Below the pieces are notes generated by a model. It had not been told where the DNA came from, made no database searches, and worked only from the letters and a program-made list of their open reading frames with translations. A stretch of 55,639 bases of DNA, from contig NZ_JACSQQ010000016.1 of the NCBI RefSeq assembly GCF_014836555.1, positions 48,706-104,344 on the forward strand, in the 5' to 3' direction. Positions 17,413-25,203 of the stretch are shown here, in pieces (within the stretch, counting starts at the first letter, position 1; each line of letters begins with the position of its first letter). The position numbers were made by a program, and so were the translations under genes. The DNA is from Oerskovia rustica (lineage in GTDB: Bacteria > Actinomycetota > Actinomycetes > Actinomycetales > Cellulomonadaceae).

Positions 17413-18930
17413 ATGGCCGGAAGCGTCATTCACGATTCGCGTCGTGGACTCCGCCACATCCTGACGACGGCGCAACCCGGGCCCCTTCGGGCGGTGCGCG
17501 CCGCGTTCGAGTCGGTCACGTGGGAGCGGTCGTACCGGATCCGCCTCGTCGTCACCGACTTCCTCGCGATCACGATCGGGGTCACCGCGGCGTACTTCCT
17601 GCGGTGGGACCAGTTCATCAGCCAGCCCGTCCGCGAGAACCTGTTCCTGCCCTACCTCGTGCTGAGCGTCCTGATCGGCGTCGCCTGGGCCGGCTCGCTC
17701 GCGTTCGCCAAGACGCGCGACGTGCGGGTCGTCGGCAGCGGGCCGACCGAGTACCAGCGGGTCTTCGACGCGTCCTGGCGACTCTTCGGCATCCTCGCGA
17801 TCCTCGCCTTCCTGCTGCGCTTCCAGGAGGCCCGCGGCTACCTGATCTTCGCGTTCCCGCTCGGCCTCGCCGGGCTGCTCCTGGGCCGCTACTTCTGGCG
17901 GCAGTGGCTGCACCGCAAGCGGGCCGTGGGTTCTCACCGGACCGCGGTCCTCGCGATCGGGCACCGGGACCAGGCCGAGCGCCTGATCCGCGACCTGAAC
18001 GAGCGGGACAGCTCCGGGTACCGGGTGGTCGCCGTGTGCACACCCAGCGGTCGCGCCGTTGAGGGTGACGCCATCCTGGGCGTGCCCGTCCTCGGAGACC
18101 TCCGCTCGGCAGGCGAGATCGCGGCGCGGGTCGGCGCCGGGTGCGTCGCGGTGAGCGGCTCGGACGCCGTGACCGCGGACGTCGTGCGCCACCTCAGCTG
18201 GGAGCTCGAGCCCTTCGGTGTCGACCTCATGCTGACGACCGAGCTGGTCGACGTCGCCGGACCCCGCATCACCATCACCCCGGCCGAGTCCGTGTCCCTC
18301 CTGCACGTCGACGCTCCTCGGTTCAGCGGCCCCAAGTTCGTGGTCAAGTCGATCTCGGACTGGTTCGGTGCGGCGATCCTGACGTTCCTCCTGTTGCCTG
18401 TCCTGATCGCGGTCGGGCTCGCGGTGCGGCTCACGAGCCGTGGACCGGTCTTCTACTCCCAGCAGCGCGTCGGGCGCAACGGCGAGACGTTCTCGATGCT
18501 CAAGTTCCGTTCCATGCGCGTCGGGTCCGACCTGGACCTCACCGCGCTCGCCGCGAACAACGAGGGGTCCGGGCCGCTCTTCAAGATCCGCAACGACCCT
18601 CGCGTCACGACCGTCGGCCGCTTCATCCGTCGCTACTCGCTCGACGAGCTGCCGCAGATCTTCAACGTCCTGCGGGGCGACATGAGCCTCGTGGGGCCCC
18701 GCCCGCCGCTGCCGCGCGAGGTCAGCACCTACGAGAAGAAGGTGCGCAGGCGCCTGCTCGTCAAGCCCGGCCTGACGGGACTGTGGCAGGTCGGTGGACG
18801 CTCGGACCTGTCCTGGGAGGAGAGCGTGCGCCTCGACGTCTACTACGTCGAGAACTGGACGTTGTTCGGCGACATCCTCATCCTGGCGCGCACGGCGAGA
18901 GCCGTCGTCTCCGGGCACGGGGCGTACTGA
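17413..18930 (+). CDS. Polyprenyl-phosphate sugar-1-phosphate transferase (WbaP/CpsE type)
   Basis: Predicted 505-residue membrane enzyme that transfers a sugar-1-phosphate from a nucleotide sugar to undecaprenyl phosphate, the first step of surface polysaccharide assembly. Layout: four to five N-terminal membrane helices (about 40-170), a CoA-binding-like Rossmann domain (about 175-300), one further helix near 320-345 and the C-terminal catalytic domain. Catalytic-domain motifs: FYSQQRVGRNGETFSMLKFR, DELPQIFNVLRGDMSLVGPR, KPGLTGLWQVGGRSDL. AGAGG lies 10 bases before the ATG. It stands first at the left edge of the glycopolymer locus; the sugar transferred cannot be told, though Glc-1-P, Gal-1-P or GlcNAc-1-P are usual. 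Confidence 0.92.
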   Translation: MAGSVIHDSRRGLRHILTTAQPGPLRAVRAAFESVTWERSYRIRLVVTDFLAITIGVTAAYFLRWDQFISQPVRENLFLPYLVLSVLIGVAWAGSLAFAKTRDVRVVGSGPTEYQRVFDASWRLFGILAILAFLLRFQEARGYLIFAFPLGLAGLLLGRYFWRQWLHRKRAVGSHRTAVLAIGHRDQAERLIRDLNERDSSGYRVVAVCTPSGRAVEGDAILGVPVLGDLRSAGEIAARVGAGCVAVSGSDAVTADVVRHLSWELEPFGVDLMLTTELVDVAGPRITITPAESVSLLHVDAPRFSGPKFVVKSISDWFGAAILTFLLLPVLIAVGLAVRLTSRGPVFYSQQRVGRNGETFSMLKFRSMRVGSDLDLTALAANNEGSGPLFKIRNDPRVTTVGRFIRRYSLDELPQIFNVLRGDMSLVGPRPPLPREVSTYEKKVRRRLLVKPGLTGLWQVGGRSDLSWEESVRLDVYYVENWTLFGDILILARTARAVVSGHGAY

Positions 18931-18953
18931 GCACTGCCGTCGCCGGGCTGCGC

Positions 18954-18992
18954 GCTCGGCGACGGGTGCTCGGCGACGGGCGCTCGGCGACC
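18954..18992. repeat. Short tandem repeat, 14-bp unit, about 2.8 copies
   Basis: The unit GCTCGGCGACGGGT/C occurs at 18954-18967, 18968-18981 and partly at 18982-18992, followed by CCGCCGACCC, which can pair with the repeat (CGGGTCGGCGG-like). It lies just after the sugar transferase stop and may fold as its terminator. Confidence 0.55.
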
Positions 18993-19057
18993 GCCGACCC
19001 GTGGGTGTCTGTCGGCGTGAGCCTTCCGCGTGTCGCGAGGCGGGACGTGACCGCGGA

Positions 19058-19076
19058 CACGTCACTAGCACGTCAC
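19058..19076. promoter_or_regulatory. Direct repeat CACGTCAC-TAG-CACGTCAC upstream of NCS2 permease
   Basis: Two identical octamers 3 bases apart, with an inverted partial copy (ACGTGAC) at about 19045 and GTGG following. They sit 47-65 bases before the permease ATG, a position suited to a regulator of purine uptake. Binding protein unknown. Confidence 0.4.
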
Positions 19077-19122
19077 GTGGACGATTCGGAAGCGCAACAC
19101 GGGATCTGGCACCATTCTCCCC

Positions 19123-20595
19123 ATGACCACCACGACTGACGAGCGCGAAGCCCCCCCGCGTTCCAGCGGCATCGACCGCTTCTTCAAGATCACCGAGCGC
19201 GGCTCGACCATCGGCGCCGAGATCCGTGGCGGTCTCGTCACGTTCTTCGCGATGTCCTACATCATCATCCTCAACCCGATCATCCTCGGGACGGCCCCCG
19301 ACGGTACGGGCCAGTTTCTGGGTGGCGGCGCGGACGGCGCGAACTTCCCGATGATCGCCGCGACCACGGCACTCGTCGCGGGCGTCATGACGATCGCGAT
19401 GGGCGTGTTCGCGAACTACCCCATGGCTCTCGCGGCCGGCCTCGGGCTGAACGCGGTCGTGGCCTTCACGATCGCGTCGATCCCCGAGGTCACGTGGGCC
19501 GACGCGATGGGCATCGTCGTCATCGAGGGCCTCATCATCCTGGTGCTCGTCCTCACGGGCTTCCGCGAGGCCGTCTTCCGTGCGGTCCCGGTCGAGCTGA
19601 AGACCGCGATCAGCGTGGGCATCGGCCTGTTCATCGCGCTCGTCGGCCTGGTCAACGCCGGGTTCGTCGCCGCGGGCGGCGGCACGCCGCTCCAGCTCGG
19701 CGCGACCGGTTCGCTCGCGGGCTGGCCGATCCTGGTCTTCGTCGTCGGCCTGGTCCTCATGATCGTCCTGTGGGTCCGCAAGGTCCGGGGCGCGATCCTC
19801 ATCTCGATCCTCGCCGCGACGGTCCTCGCAGTGGTCATCCAGGCGGTCGCGGGCGTCGGCACCAAGGGTGCGGGCGCGGCCAACGGGTGGAACCTCAACG
19901 CTCCTGAGCTCGACGGCAGCCCGGTCGCGGTCCCCGACTTCGGTCTGCTGGGTCAGTTCTCGCTGCTCGGGTCGATCGAGAAGGTCGGCATCGTCACGGT
20001 CGTCCTGCTCGTCTTCTCGCTCCTGCTCGCCGACTTCTTCGACACCATGGGCACCATGGTCGCGGTCGGTGCGGAGGGCAAGCTGCTCGACGAGACGGGC
20101 AACCCGCCGAAGTCGCGTGCGATCCTCATCGTCGACTCGGTCGCCGCGGCGGCCGGTGGCGCCGCGAGCGTCTCGTCCAACACGAGCTACGTCGAGTCCA
20201 CGACCGGCGTTGGCGAGGGCGCGCGCACGGGCCTCGCGGCCGTCGTGACGGGTATCGCCTTCCTGCTGGCGACGTTCCTTTCGCCGCTCGTCGCACTGGT
20301 CCCGAGCGAGGCCGCCGCGCCTGCGCTGGTCCTCGTCGGCTTCCTCATGATGACGCAGATCACGGGCATCAAGTGGACGAACGTCGAGGTCGCGATCCCC
20401 GCGTTCCTCACGATCGCCCTCATGCCCTTCACCTACTCGATCACCGCGGGCATCGGCGCGGGCTTCCTGGCCTTCGTGGTCATCAAGCTGGCGCTCGGCA
20501 AGGTCAAGGCGATCCACCCGCTCATGTGGGTCTCCGCGGTCGCGTTCATCATCTACTTCACCCTCGACCCGATCAGCGACGCCCTGGGCGTCTGA
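19123..20595 (+). CDS. NCS2 family purine permease (AzgA/PbuG type)
   Basis: Predicted 490-residue membrane protein with about 12-14 helices. The N-terminus FFKITERGSTIGAEIRGGL followed by TFFAMSYIIILNPIIL is the signature of AzgA/PbuG-like guanine/hypoxanthine/adenine permeases. Other family motifs: ADFFDTMGTMVAVG and SSNTSYVESTTGVGEGARTG in the substrate-binding half. No clear ribosome site precedes the ATG (CACCATTCTCCCC), so translation may depend on a short or absent leader. The purine role is unrelated to the surrounding polysaccharide genes; manA starts only 16 bases after its stop. Confidence 0.93.
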   Translation: MTTTTDEREAPPRSSGIDRFFKITERGSTIGAEIRGGLVTFFAMSYIIILNPIILGTAPDGTGQFLGGGADGANFPMIAATTALVAGVMTIAMGVFANYPMALAAGLGLNAVVAFTIASIPEVTWADAMGIVVIEGLIILVLVLTGFREAVFRAVPVELKTAISVGIGLFIALVGLVNAGFVAAGGGTPLQLGATGSLAGWPILVFVVGLVLMIVLWVRKVRGAILISILAATVLAVVIQAVAGVGTKGAGAANGWNLNAPELDGSPVAVPDFGLLGQFSLLGSIEKVGIVTVVLLVFSLLLADFFDTMGTMVAVGAEGKLLDETGNPPKSRAILIVDSVAAAAGGAASVSSNTSYVESTTGVGEGARTGLAAVVTGIAFLLATFLSPLVALVPSEAAAPALVLVGFLMMTQITGIKWTNVEVAIPAFLTIALMPFTYSITAGIGAGFLAFVVIKLALGKVKAIHPLMWVSAVAFIIYFTLDPISDALGV

Positions 20596-20611
20596 CGTAC
20601 GCTCTCAGGCG

Positions 20612-21889
20612 ATGAGCCTCCCGATCCTGCGCCTGACGCCCACCCTCCAGTCCTACGACTGGGGTTCGAGGAGCGCGCTGCACACGCTCCTGGGGTTGGA
20701 GCAGGACGGGGAGCCTCTCGCCGAGCTGTGGATGGGGGCACATCCGAAGGGCCCGTCGTCGGCTTCGGCCGACGGCGGGCCTTCGGCGTCCCTCGCGGAC
20801 CTGATCCGCAACGACCCGGTCCGGATGCTCGGGCAGCGTGTCCTCGACGACTACGGTCCACGACTGCCGTACCTGCTGAAGGTGCTCGCCGCGGAGCGCG
20901 CGCTGTCGTTGCAGGTCCACCCGCAGCCGCACCGGGCGCGTGCCGGGTTCAACCGGGAGAACCGCGAGGGCGTCCCTCGTGACTCGCCGGATCGCAGCTT
21001 CCACGACGACCAGCACAAGCCGGAGATGGTCGTGGCGGTCTCCCGGTTCGAGGGGCTCTCGGGCTTCCGTCGGCCGGTGCGGATCCTGGAGCTGCTGGAG
21101 GGGCTGAGCGGCGACCTGGTCGCCGCGATGAGGGCCGCGCTGGAGGCGCAGCGCTCGGCAGCGGGCCTGCGGGAGGCCTTCACGCTCGCCCTGCACGCGA
21201 GGACAGCGCCCGACGTCGCAGCCGACCTGGCATCGACCGTCGCCGACGTCCGGGCCCGCCTGGCAGCAGGTACGACGTCGCCGCGCGCCGACGCGACCGT
21301 GGTCGCTCTCGCGGAGCAGCACCCTGGAGACCCCGGGGCCGTGGTGTCGCTGATGCTGAACCGGGTCACGCTCGAGCCGGGGGAGTCGATGTTCGTCCCT
21401 GCCGGGCACGTGCACGCCTACCTGTCAGGGTGCGCGGTCGAGATCATGGCGAGCTCGGACAACGTGCTGCGCGCGGGGCTGACCAGCAAGCGTGTGGACG
21501 TCGAGTCGTTGCTGGCCTGCGTGACGTACGCCCCCGGGCCCGCGGCGCGGCCCCGGATCCGGCCGCTGGGGGCGGTCCCCGCACCGGGCCGCCGAGGCAT
21601 GCCCGCGGTGGAGACGGGACTGCGGGAGTACCGGGCGTCGATCGCGGAGTTCGCGCTGGTCATGGGCGAGGTCGGTGCCGAGGCCGTGCCGCTGCCTGCC
21701 GAGGGGCCGAGGATCGTCCTCGCGCTGGACGGAGACCTCGAGGTGGAGTGCCCGGACGATGCAGAAGGGGCACCGGGTGAATCCCTTCGCACCCGGCTGC
21801 GGGTGGGGGAGTCGGTCTTCGTCCCCCACGCTGCGGGAACGTTGTCGTTGCACGGATCTGGCCGGACGGTCGTCGCCTACGTGCCCTGA
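20612..21889 (+). CDS. manA: Mannose-6-phosphate isomerase, class I
   Basis: Predicted 425-residue zinc metalloenzyme interconverting fructose-6-P and mannose-6-P. Recognisable: QSYDWGSRSALHTLLG at the start, AELWMGAHPKGPS, LSLQVHPQPHRA (zinc-binding Gln-His), DDQHKPEMVVAVSRFEGLSGF (zinc-binding Glu), PAGHVHAYLSG (zinc-binding His) and a C-terminal cupin end. It supplies mannose-6-phosphate for GDP-mannose and mannosylated polymers. The gene follows the purine permease by 16 bp and may be partly read through from it. Length is usual for actinobacterial ManA. Confidence 0.95.
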   Translation: MSLPILRLTPTLQSYDWGSRSALHTLLGLEQDGEPLAELWMGAHPKGPSSASADGGPSASLADLIRNDPVRMLGQRVLDDYGPRLPYLLKVLAAERALSLQVHPQPHRARAGFNRENREGVPRDSPDRSFHDDQHKPEMVVAVSRFEGLSGFRRPVRILELLEGLSGDLVAAMRAALEAQRSAAGLREAFTLALHARTAPDVAADLASTVADVRARLAAGTTSPRADATVVALAEQHPGDPGAVVSLMLNRVTLEPGESMFVPAGHVHAYLSGCAVEIMASSDNVLRAGLTSKRVDVESLLACVTYAPGPAARPRIRPLGAVPAPGRRGMPAVETGLREYRASIAEFALVMGEVGAEAVPLPAEGPRIVLALDGDLEVECPDDAEGAPGESLRTRLRVGESVFVPHAAGTLSLHGSGRTVVAYVP

Positions 21890-21916
21890 GGGCCGTGGGC
21901 TGGGAGGGGCCTGAGA

Positions 21917-21934
21917 GCGGTACTATAGTGCCGC
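21917..21934 (+). promoter_or_regulatory. Palindromic promoter-like element GCGGTACTATAGTGCCGC
   Basis: An 18-base near-perfect inverted repeat (one mismatched pair) centred on ACTATAGT, 77-94 bases before the first glycosyltransferase start. TATAGT is a good -10 match and one of the very few TA-rich words in this area. No convincing -35 element is seen, so an activator may be needed. Likely start of the operon running to tagD. Confidence 0.45.
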
Positions 21935-22010
21935 ACTCCGTGGCTCGCTCGTTCAGGCCGGCGGCCCCGCGCAGGCGCTGGGCAAGGGTGTTCCACAGCA
22001 ACGAGCCAGG

Positions 22011-23915
22011 ATGGCAGATGTGACGACTCGCAGGGGCGGGGGACTGGGCGCGGCGCGCCGAGCCCTCTGGCATCTTCGGCACGGCGGTGTGCCCCAGCTG
22101 CGGTCCTTCTTGCGTCGTCGGCGGGTCGTGTCCCCGGGGAGCGGGCGTAGGGCGTATCGCAGCGAAGACGGACTGACGTTCGACCCGTGGGACTCCTCGG
22201 ACCGTCGGCCGTCGCGGCCGGACCTGCGCGTCGGGGTGATCCTCGACGACTTCTCCCGTCTCGCGTTCGCGTTCGAGTGGGAGCAGGTGCTCCTCGAGCC
22301 CTCGACATGGCGTCGGGTGTTGGCCGACGAGCCGATCGATCTGCTCTTCGTCGAGTCGGCGTGGAACGGCAACGGCGGGGCCTGGCAGTACCACCTGACC
22401 GGTCCATCGGCGCCCATGCCCGATGTCGTGGAGCTGATCGCGTACTGCCGCGAGCAGGGCATCCCGACGGTCTTCTGGAACAAGGAGGACCCGGTCCACT
22501 TCGAGGACTTCCTCGACGCCGCGGCACTCTTCGACCAGGTCTGCACGACCGACGTCCACCGGGTGCCGGACTACGTCGAGCGGCTCGGTCACGACCGCGT
22601 GAGCGTTCTTCCCTTCGCTGCCCAGCCCGCGATCCACAACCCGGTGCGGGCGCACGGCCGTGGCCCGGAACGGGATGTCGCGTTCGGTGGCATGTACTTC
22701 GCCCACAAGTACCCCGAGCGACGCGAGCAGATGGATCTGCTCCTGGGCGGGGCGTTCGACGTCTCCTCGCGGATGGAGCACGGTCTCGAGATCTTCTCCC
22801 GCTTCCAGGGCGGGGACCCGAACTACCAGTTCCCGGAGCCGTTGGCCGGCCGGATCGTGGGGTCGCTCGACTACGAGCGGATGCTGACCGCGTACCGCGA
22901 GTACAAGGTGTTCCTCAACGTGAACTCGATCGTCGACTCCCCGAGCATGTGCGCTCGCCGGGTCTTCGAGATCACGGCCTGTGGCACACCGGTGGTGACG
23001 ACCCCGAGCCGCGCGATCGGTGAGTTCTTCCCCGCGGACGAGGTGTTCGTGGTCTCCGACCGGGCGGAGGCCGGGAACACGGTCCGGGCCCTCGTCAGAT
23101 CTGCGGAGATGCGTGATCGTGCGACCCACCTGGGCCAACGCAGGATCTGGCGAGAGCACACGTACGGGGCCCGCGTGCAGAGCGTCCTGCACGGTGTCGG
23201 CCTGGCTGACTCTCCCGTGGTGCCGCGTGCGTCGGTCACCGCCCTGGTCTCGACCAACCGGCCCCATCAGCTCGACCACGTCCTGCGCTCGGTCGGCGGC
23301 CAGGAGGACGTGGCGCTCCAGCTGGCTCTGTTGACCCACGGGTTCGATGTCGACGAGACAGACGTGCGGATGCGCGCCAAGGAGGCGGGTATCGAGGACC
23401 TGGTCCTCCTGACCGCAGGCTCCGAGGTACCGCTCGGAGGTTGCCTCAACCGCCTCGTCGCTGCAGCCGACGGCGACGTCGTCGCCAAGATGGACGACGA
23501 CGACCTGTACGGCGCGCAGTACCTCTCCGACCAGCTGTACGCCATGGCGTACAGCGGCGCCGAGGTCGTGGGCAAGCAGGCGCACTACATGTACGTCGAG
23601 GGCATGGACGCGACGCTGCTGCGGTTCGCGGAGCGGGAGCACCGGTTCACCGACTTCGTCATGGGGCCGACGATCGTCGCCCGTCGAGACCTCGCGGCGA
23701 CGACTCCGTTCCAGGGCGTGAGCCGCGGCGAGGACTCTGCCTTTCTCCGGGACGCCGTGGACGCGGGAGCCCGTGTCTTTTCGGCGGACCGCTTCAACTT
23801 CGTCCAGGTGCGCTCCGGGTCCGGTGCGCACACCTGGACGGTGTCCGACGCCGAGCTGCTTGCGAGCGGCGAGGTGCAGTTCTACGGGCGTGCTGATCAG
23901 CACGCCTCGTTCTGA
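22011..23915 (+). CDS. Two-domain glycosyltransferase (DUF3880/GT1-like + GT2)
   Basis: Predicted 634 residues. Residues of about 70-400 resemble CgeB/DUF3880-type glycosyltransferases (VGVILDDFSRLAFAFEW, IPTVFWNKEDPVHFEDFL, DQVCTTD, KVFLNVNSIVDSPSMCARRV, FEITACGTPVVTT). Residues of about 405-630 form a compact second transferase like GT2: VTALVSTNRPHQLDHVL, the metal-binding acidic cluster KMDDDDLYG, and GEDSAFLRDAV. It probably adds sugars to a cell-surface polymer at the cytoplasmic face of the membrane. ATG at 22011 directly follows GAGCCAGG; a GTG at 22020 with better spacing is an alternative. Followed after 19 bp by wecC. Confidence 0.85.
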   Translation: MADVTTRRGGGLGAARRALWHLRHGGVPQLRSFLRRRRVVSPGSGRRAYRSEDGLTFDPWDSSDRRPSRPDLRVGVILDDFSRLAFAFEWEQVLLEPSTWRRVLADEPIDLLFVESAWNGNGGAWQYHLTGPSAPMPDVVELIAYCREQGIPTVFWNKEDPVHFEDFLDAAALFDQVCTTDVHRVPDYVERLGHDRVSVLPFAAQPAIHNPVRAHGRGPERDVAFGGMYFAHKYPERREQMDLLLGGAFDVSSRMEHGLEIFSRFQGGDPNYQFPEPLAGRIVGSLDYERMLTAYREYKVFLNVNSIVDSPSMCARRVFEITACGTPVVTTPSRAIGEFFPADEVFVVSDRAEAGNTVRALVRSAEMRDRATHLGQRRIWREHTYGARVQSVLHGVGLADSPVVPRASVTALVSTNRPHQLDHVLRSVGGQEDVALQLALLTHGFDVDETDVRMRAKEAGIEDLVLLTAGSEVPLGGCLNRLVAAADGDVVAKMDDDDLYGAQYLSDQLYAMAYSGAEVVGKQAHYMYVEGMDATLLRFAEREHRFTDFVMGPTIVARRDLAATTPFQGVSRGEDSAFLRDAVDAGARVFSADRFNFVQVRSGSGAHTWTVSDAELLASGEVQFYGRADQHASF

Positions 23916-23934
23916 GCAAGGAGAACGAAGCACC

Positions 23935-25203
23935 ATGGGCATCAGCTCGGTAGCGGTGATCGGACTGGGATACATCGGTCTCCCTACGGCAGCGATCCTG
24001 GCGTCGCAGGACGTCGGCGTCCTCGGCGTCGACGTCAACCAGCGGACCGTCGACGCCGTCAATCGCGGCGACGTGCCGTTCGTCGAGCCGGATCTCGCGA
24101 CGTACGTCGCGGGCGCCGTGACGCAGGGCAAGCTCAGTGCCGCGCTCACGCCTTCGCCGGCCGACGCCTTCATCGTGGCGGTCCCAACCCCCTTCACGGA
24201 CGACAGGAAGCCGGACCTCTCCTACATCCAGGCCGCAGCTCAGGCGATTGCCCCGCACCTGCAGGGGGGCGAGCTCCTGATCCTCGAGTCGACCTCCCCA
24301 CCCGGCACGACACAGCAGATGGCGGACTGGATCCTCGGTGCCCGTCCGGACCTGAGCCTGGACGGTTCGCAGGACCGTCCCGTCATTCATGTGGCGCACT
24401 GCCCTGAGCGCGTCCTCCCGGGCCGCGTCATGATCGAGCTCGTGACGAACGACCGGATCGTCGGCGGCCTGACGGTCGAGGCCGCCGAGCGCGCTCGTGA
24501 CCTCTACCAGCTGTTCTGCCAGGGCGAGATCCACCTGACGAACGCCGTCACCGCTGAGATGGCCAAGCTGGTCGAGAACTCGTTCCGTGACGTGAACATC
24601 GCCTTCGCCAACGAGCTCTCGGTGATCAGCGACAACCTCGGCATCGACGTCTGGGAACTGATCGATCTCGCGAACCACCATCCCCGTGTGAACATCTTGA
24701 AGCCGGGCGCCGGCGTCGGAGGGCACTGCATCGCTGTCGACCCGTGGTTCATCGTGGCATCGGACCCGAAGAACTCGAAGCTCATCAAGCGAGCACGCAA
24801 GGTCAACGACGCCAAGCCACGAAGGGTTGCCAGGCAGGTTGCCGGAATCGCGGAACGGGCGGGGCTGACGAGGATCACAGTTCTCGGGCTCGCGTTCAAG
24901 CCCAACATCGACGACATGCGAGAGTCTCCCGCGGTCCAGATCGTCGACAAGCTCGCGAGGCTCTGTCCCACGACCGAGCTGCTCGTCGTCGAGCCGCATG
25001 TCCGTTCGCTCCCCGCCAGGCTCTCCAGGCGCCCGAACGTCACCCTGGCCTCCCTCGACGAAGGGTTGGCCGGGGCCCAGCTCGTGGTGCACCTGGTCGA
25101 CCACGACGTCTTCCAGACCATCGACCCAGATGTCATGGGCGACGAGCGATTCATCAGCTTCTGTCGCCGGTCTCCCTCGGAGGATCGGCACACCCTTGCC
25201 TAG
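23935..25203 (+). CDS. wecC: UDP-N-acetyl-D-mannosamine dehydrogenase (WecC-like)
   Basis: Predicted 422-residue NAD-dependent UDP-sugar dehydrogenase oxidising C6 to a uronic acid. Motifs: Rossmann VAVIGLGYIGLPTAAILA, VAVPTPF, ESTSPPGTT, HCPERVLPGR, KLVENSFRDVNIAFANEL and the catalytic cysteine in GVGGHCIAVDPWF. The FRDVNIAFANEL and HCPERVLPG forms point to the UDP-ManNAc dehydrogenase branch rather than UDP-glucose dehydrogenase. ATG has AAGGAGAACGAAG upstream. The matching epimerase WecB is encoded at 34153-35325 on the other strand, so together they should make UDP-ManNAcA from UDP-GlcNAc. Confidence 0.9.
   Translation: MGISSVAVIGLGYIGLPTAAILASQDVGVLGVDVNQRTVDAVNRGDVPFVEPDLATYVAGAVTQGKLSAALTPSPADAFIVAVPTPFTDDRKPDLSYIQAAAQAIAPHLQGGELLILESTSPPGTTQQMADWILGARPDLSLDGSQDRPVIHVAHCPERVLPGRVMIELVTNDRIVGGLTVEAAERARDLYQLFCQGEIHLTNAVTAEMAKLVENSFRDVNIAFANELSVISDNLGIDVWELIDLANHHPRVNILKPGAGVGGHCIAVDPWFIVASDPKNSKLIKRARKVNDAKPRRVARQVAGIAERAGLTRITVLGLAFKPNIDDMRESPAVQIVDKLARLCPTTELLVVEPHVRSLPARLSRRPNVTLASLDEGLAGAQLVVHLVDHDVFQTIDPDVMGDERFISFCRRSPSEDRHTLA

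Noticed and set aside
17350-20517. A 1055-codon open frame on the minus strand opposite the sugar transferase and NCS2 permease
   Set aside because: It is rich in Arg, Asp and Glu with no domain motif and runs antisense to two clearly homologous genes; high-GC DNA keeps such frames open by chance.
23935-25203. UDP-glucose 6-dehydrogenase as the call for the dehydrogenase gene
   Set aside because: The FRDVNIAFANEL and HCPERVLPGR forms and the presence of WecB in the locus favour UDP-ManNAc dehydrogenase.
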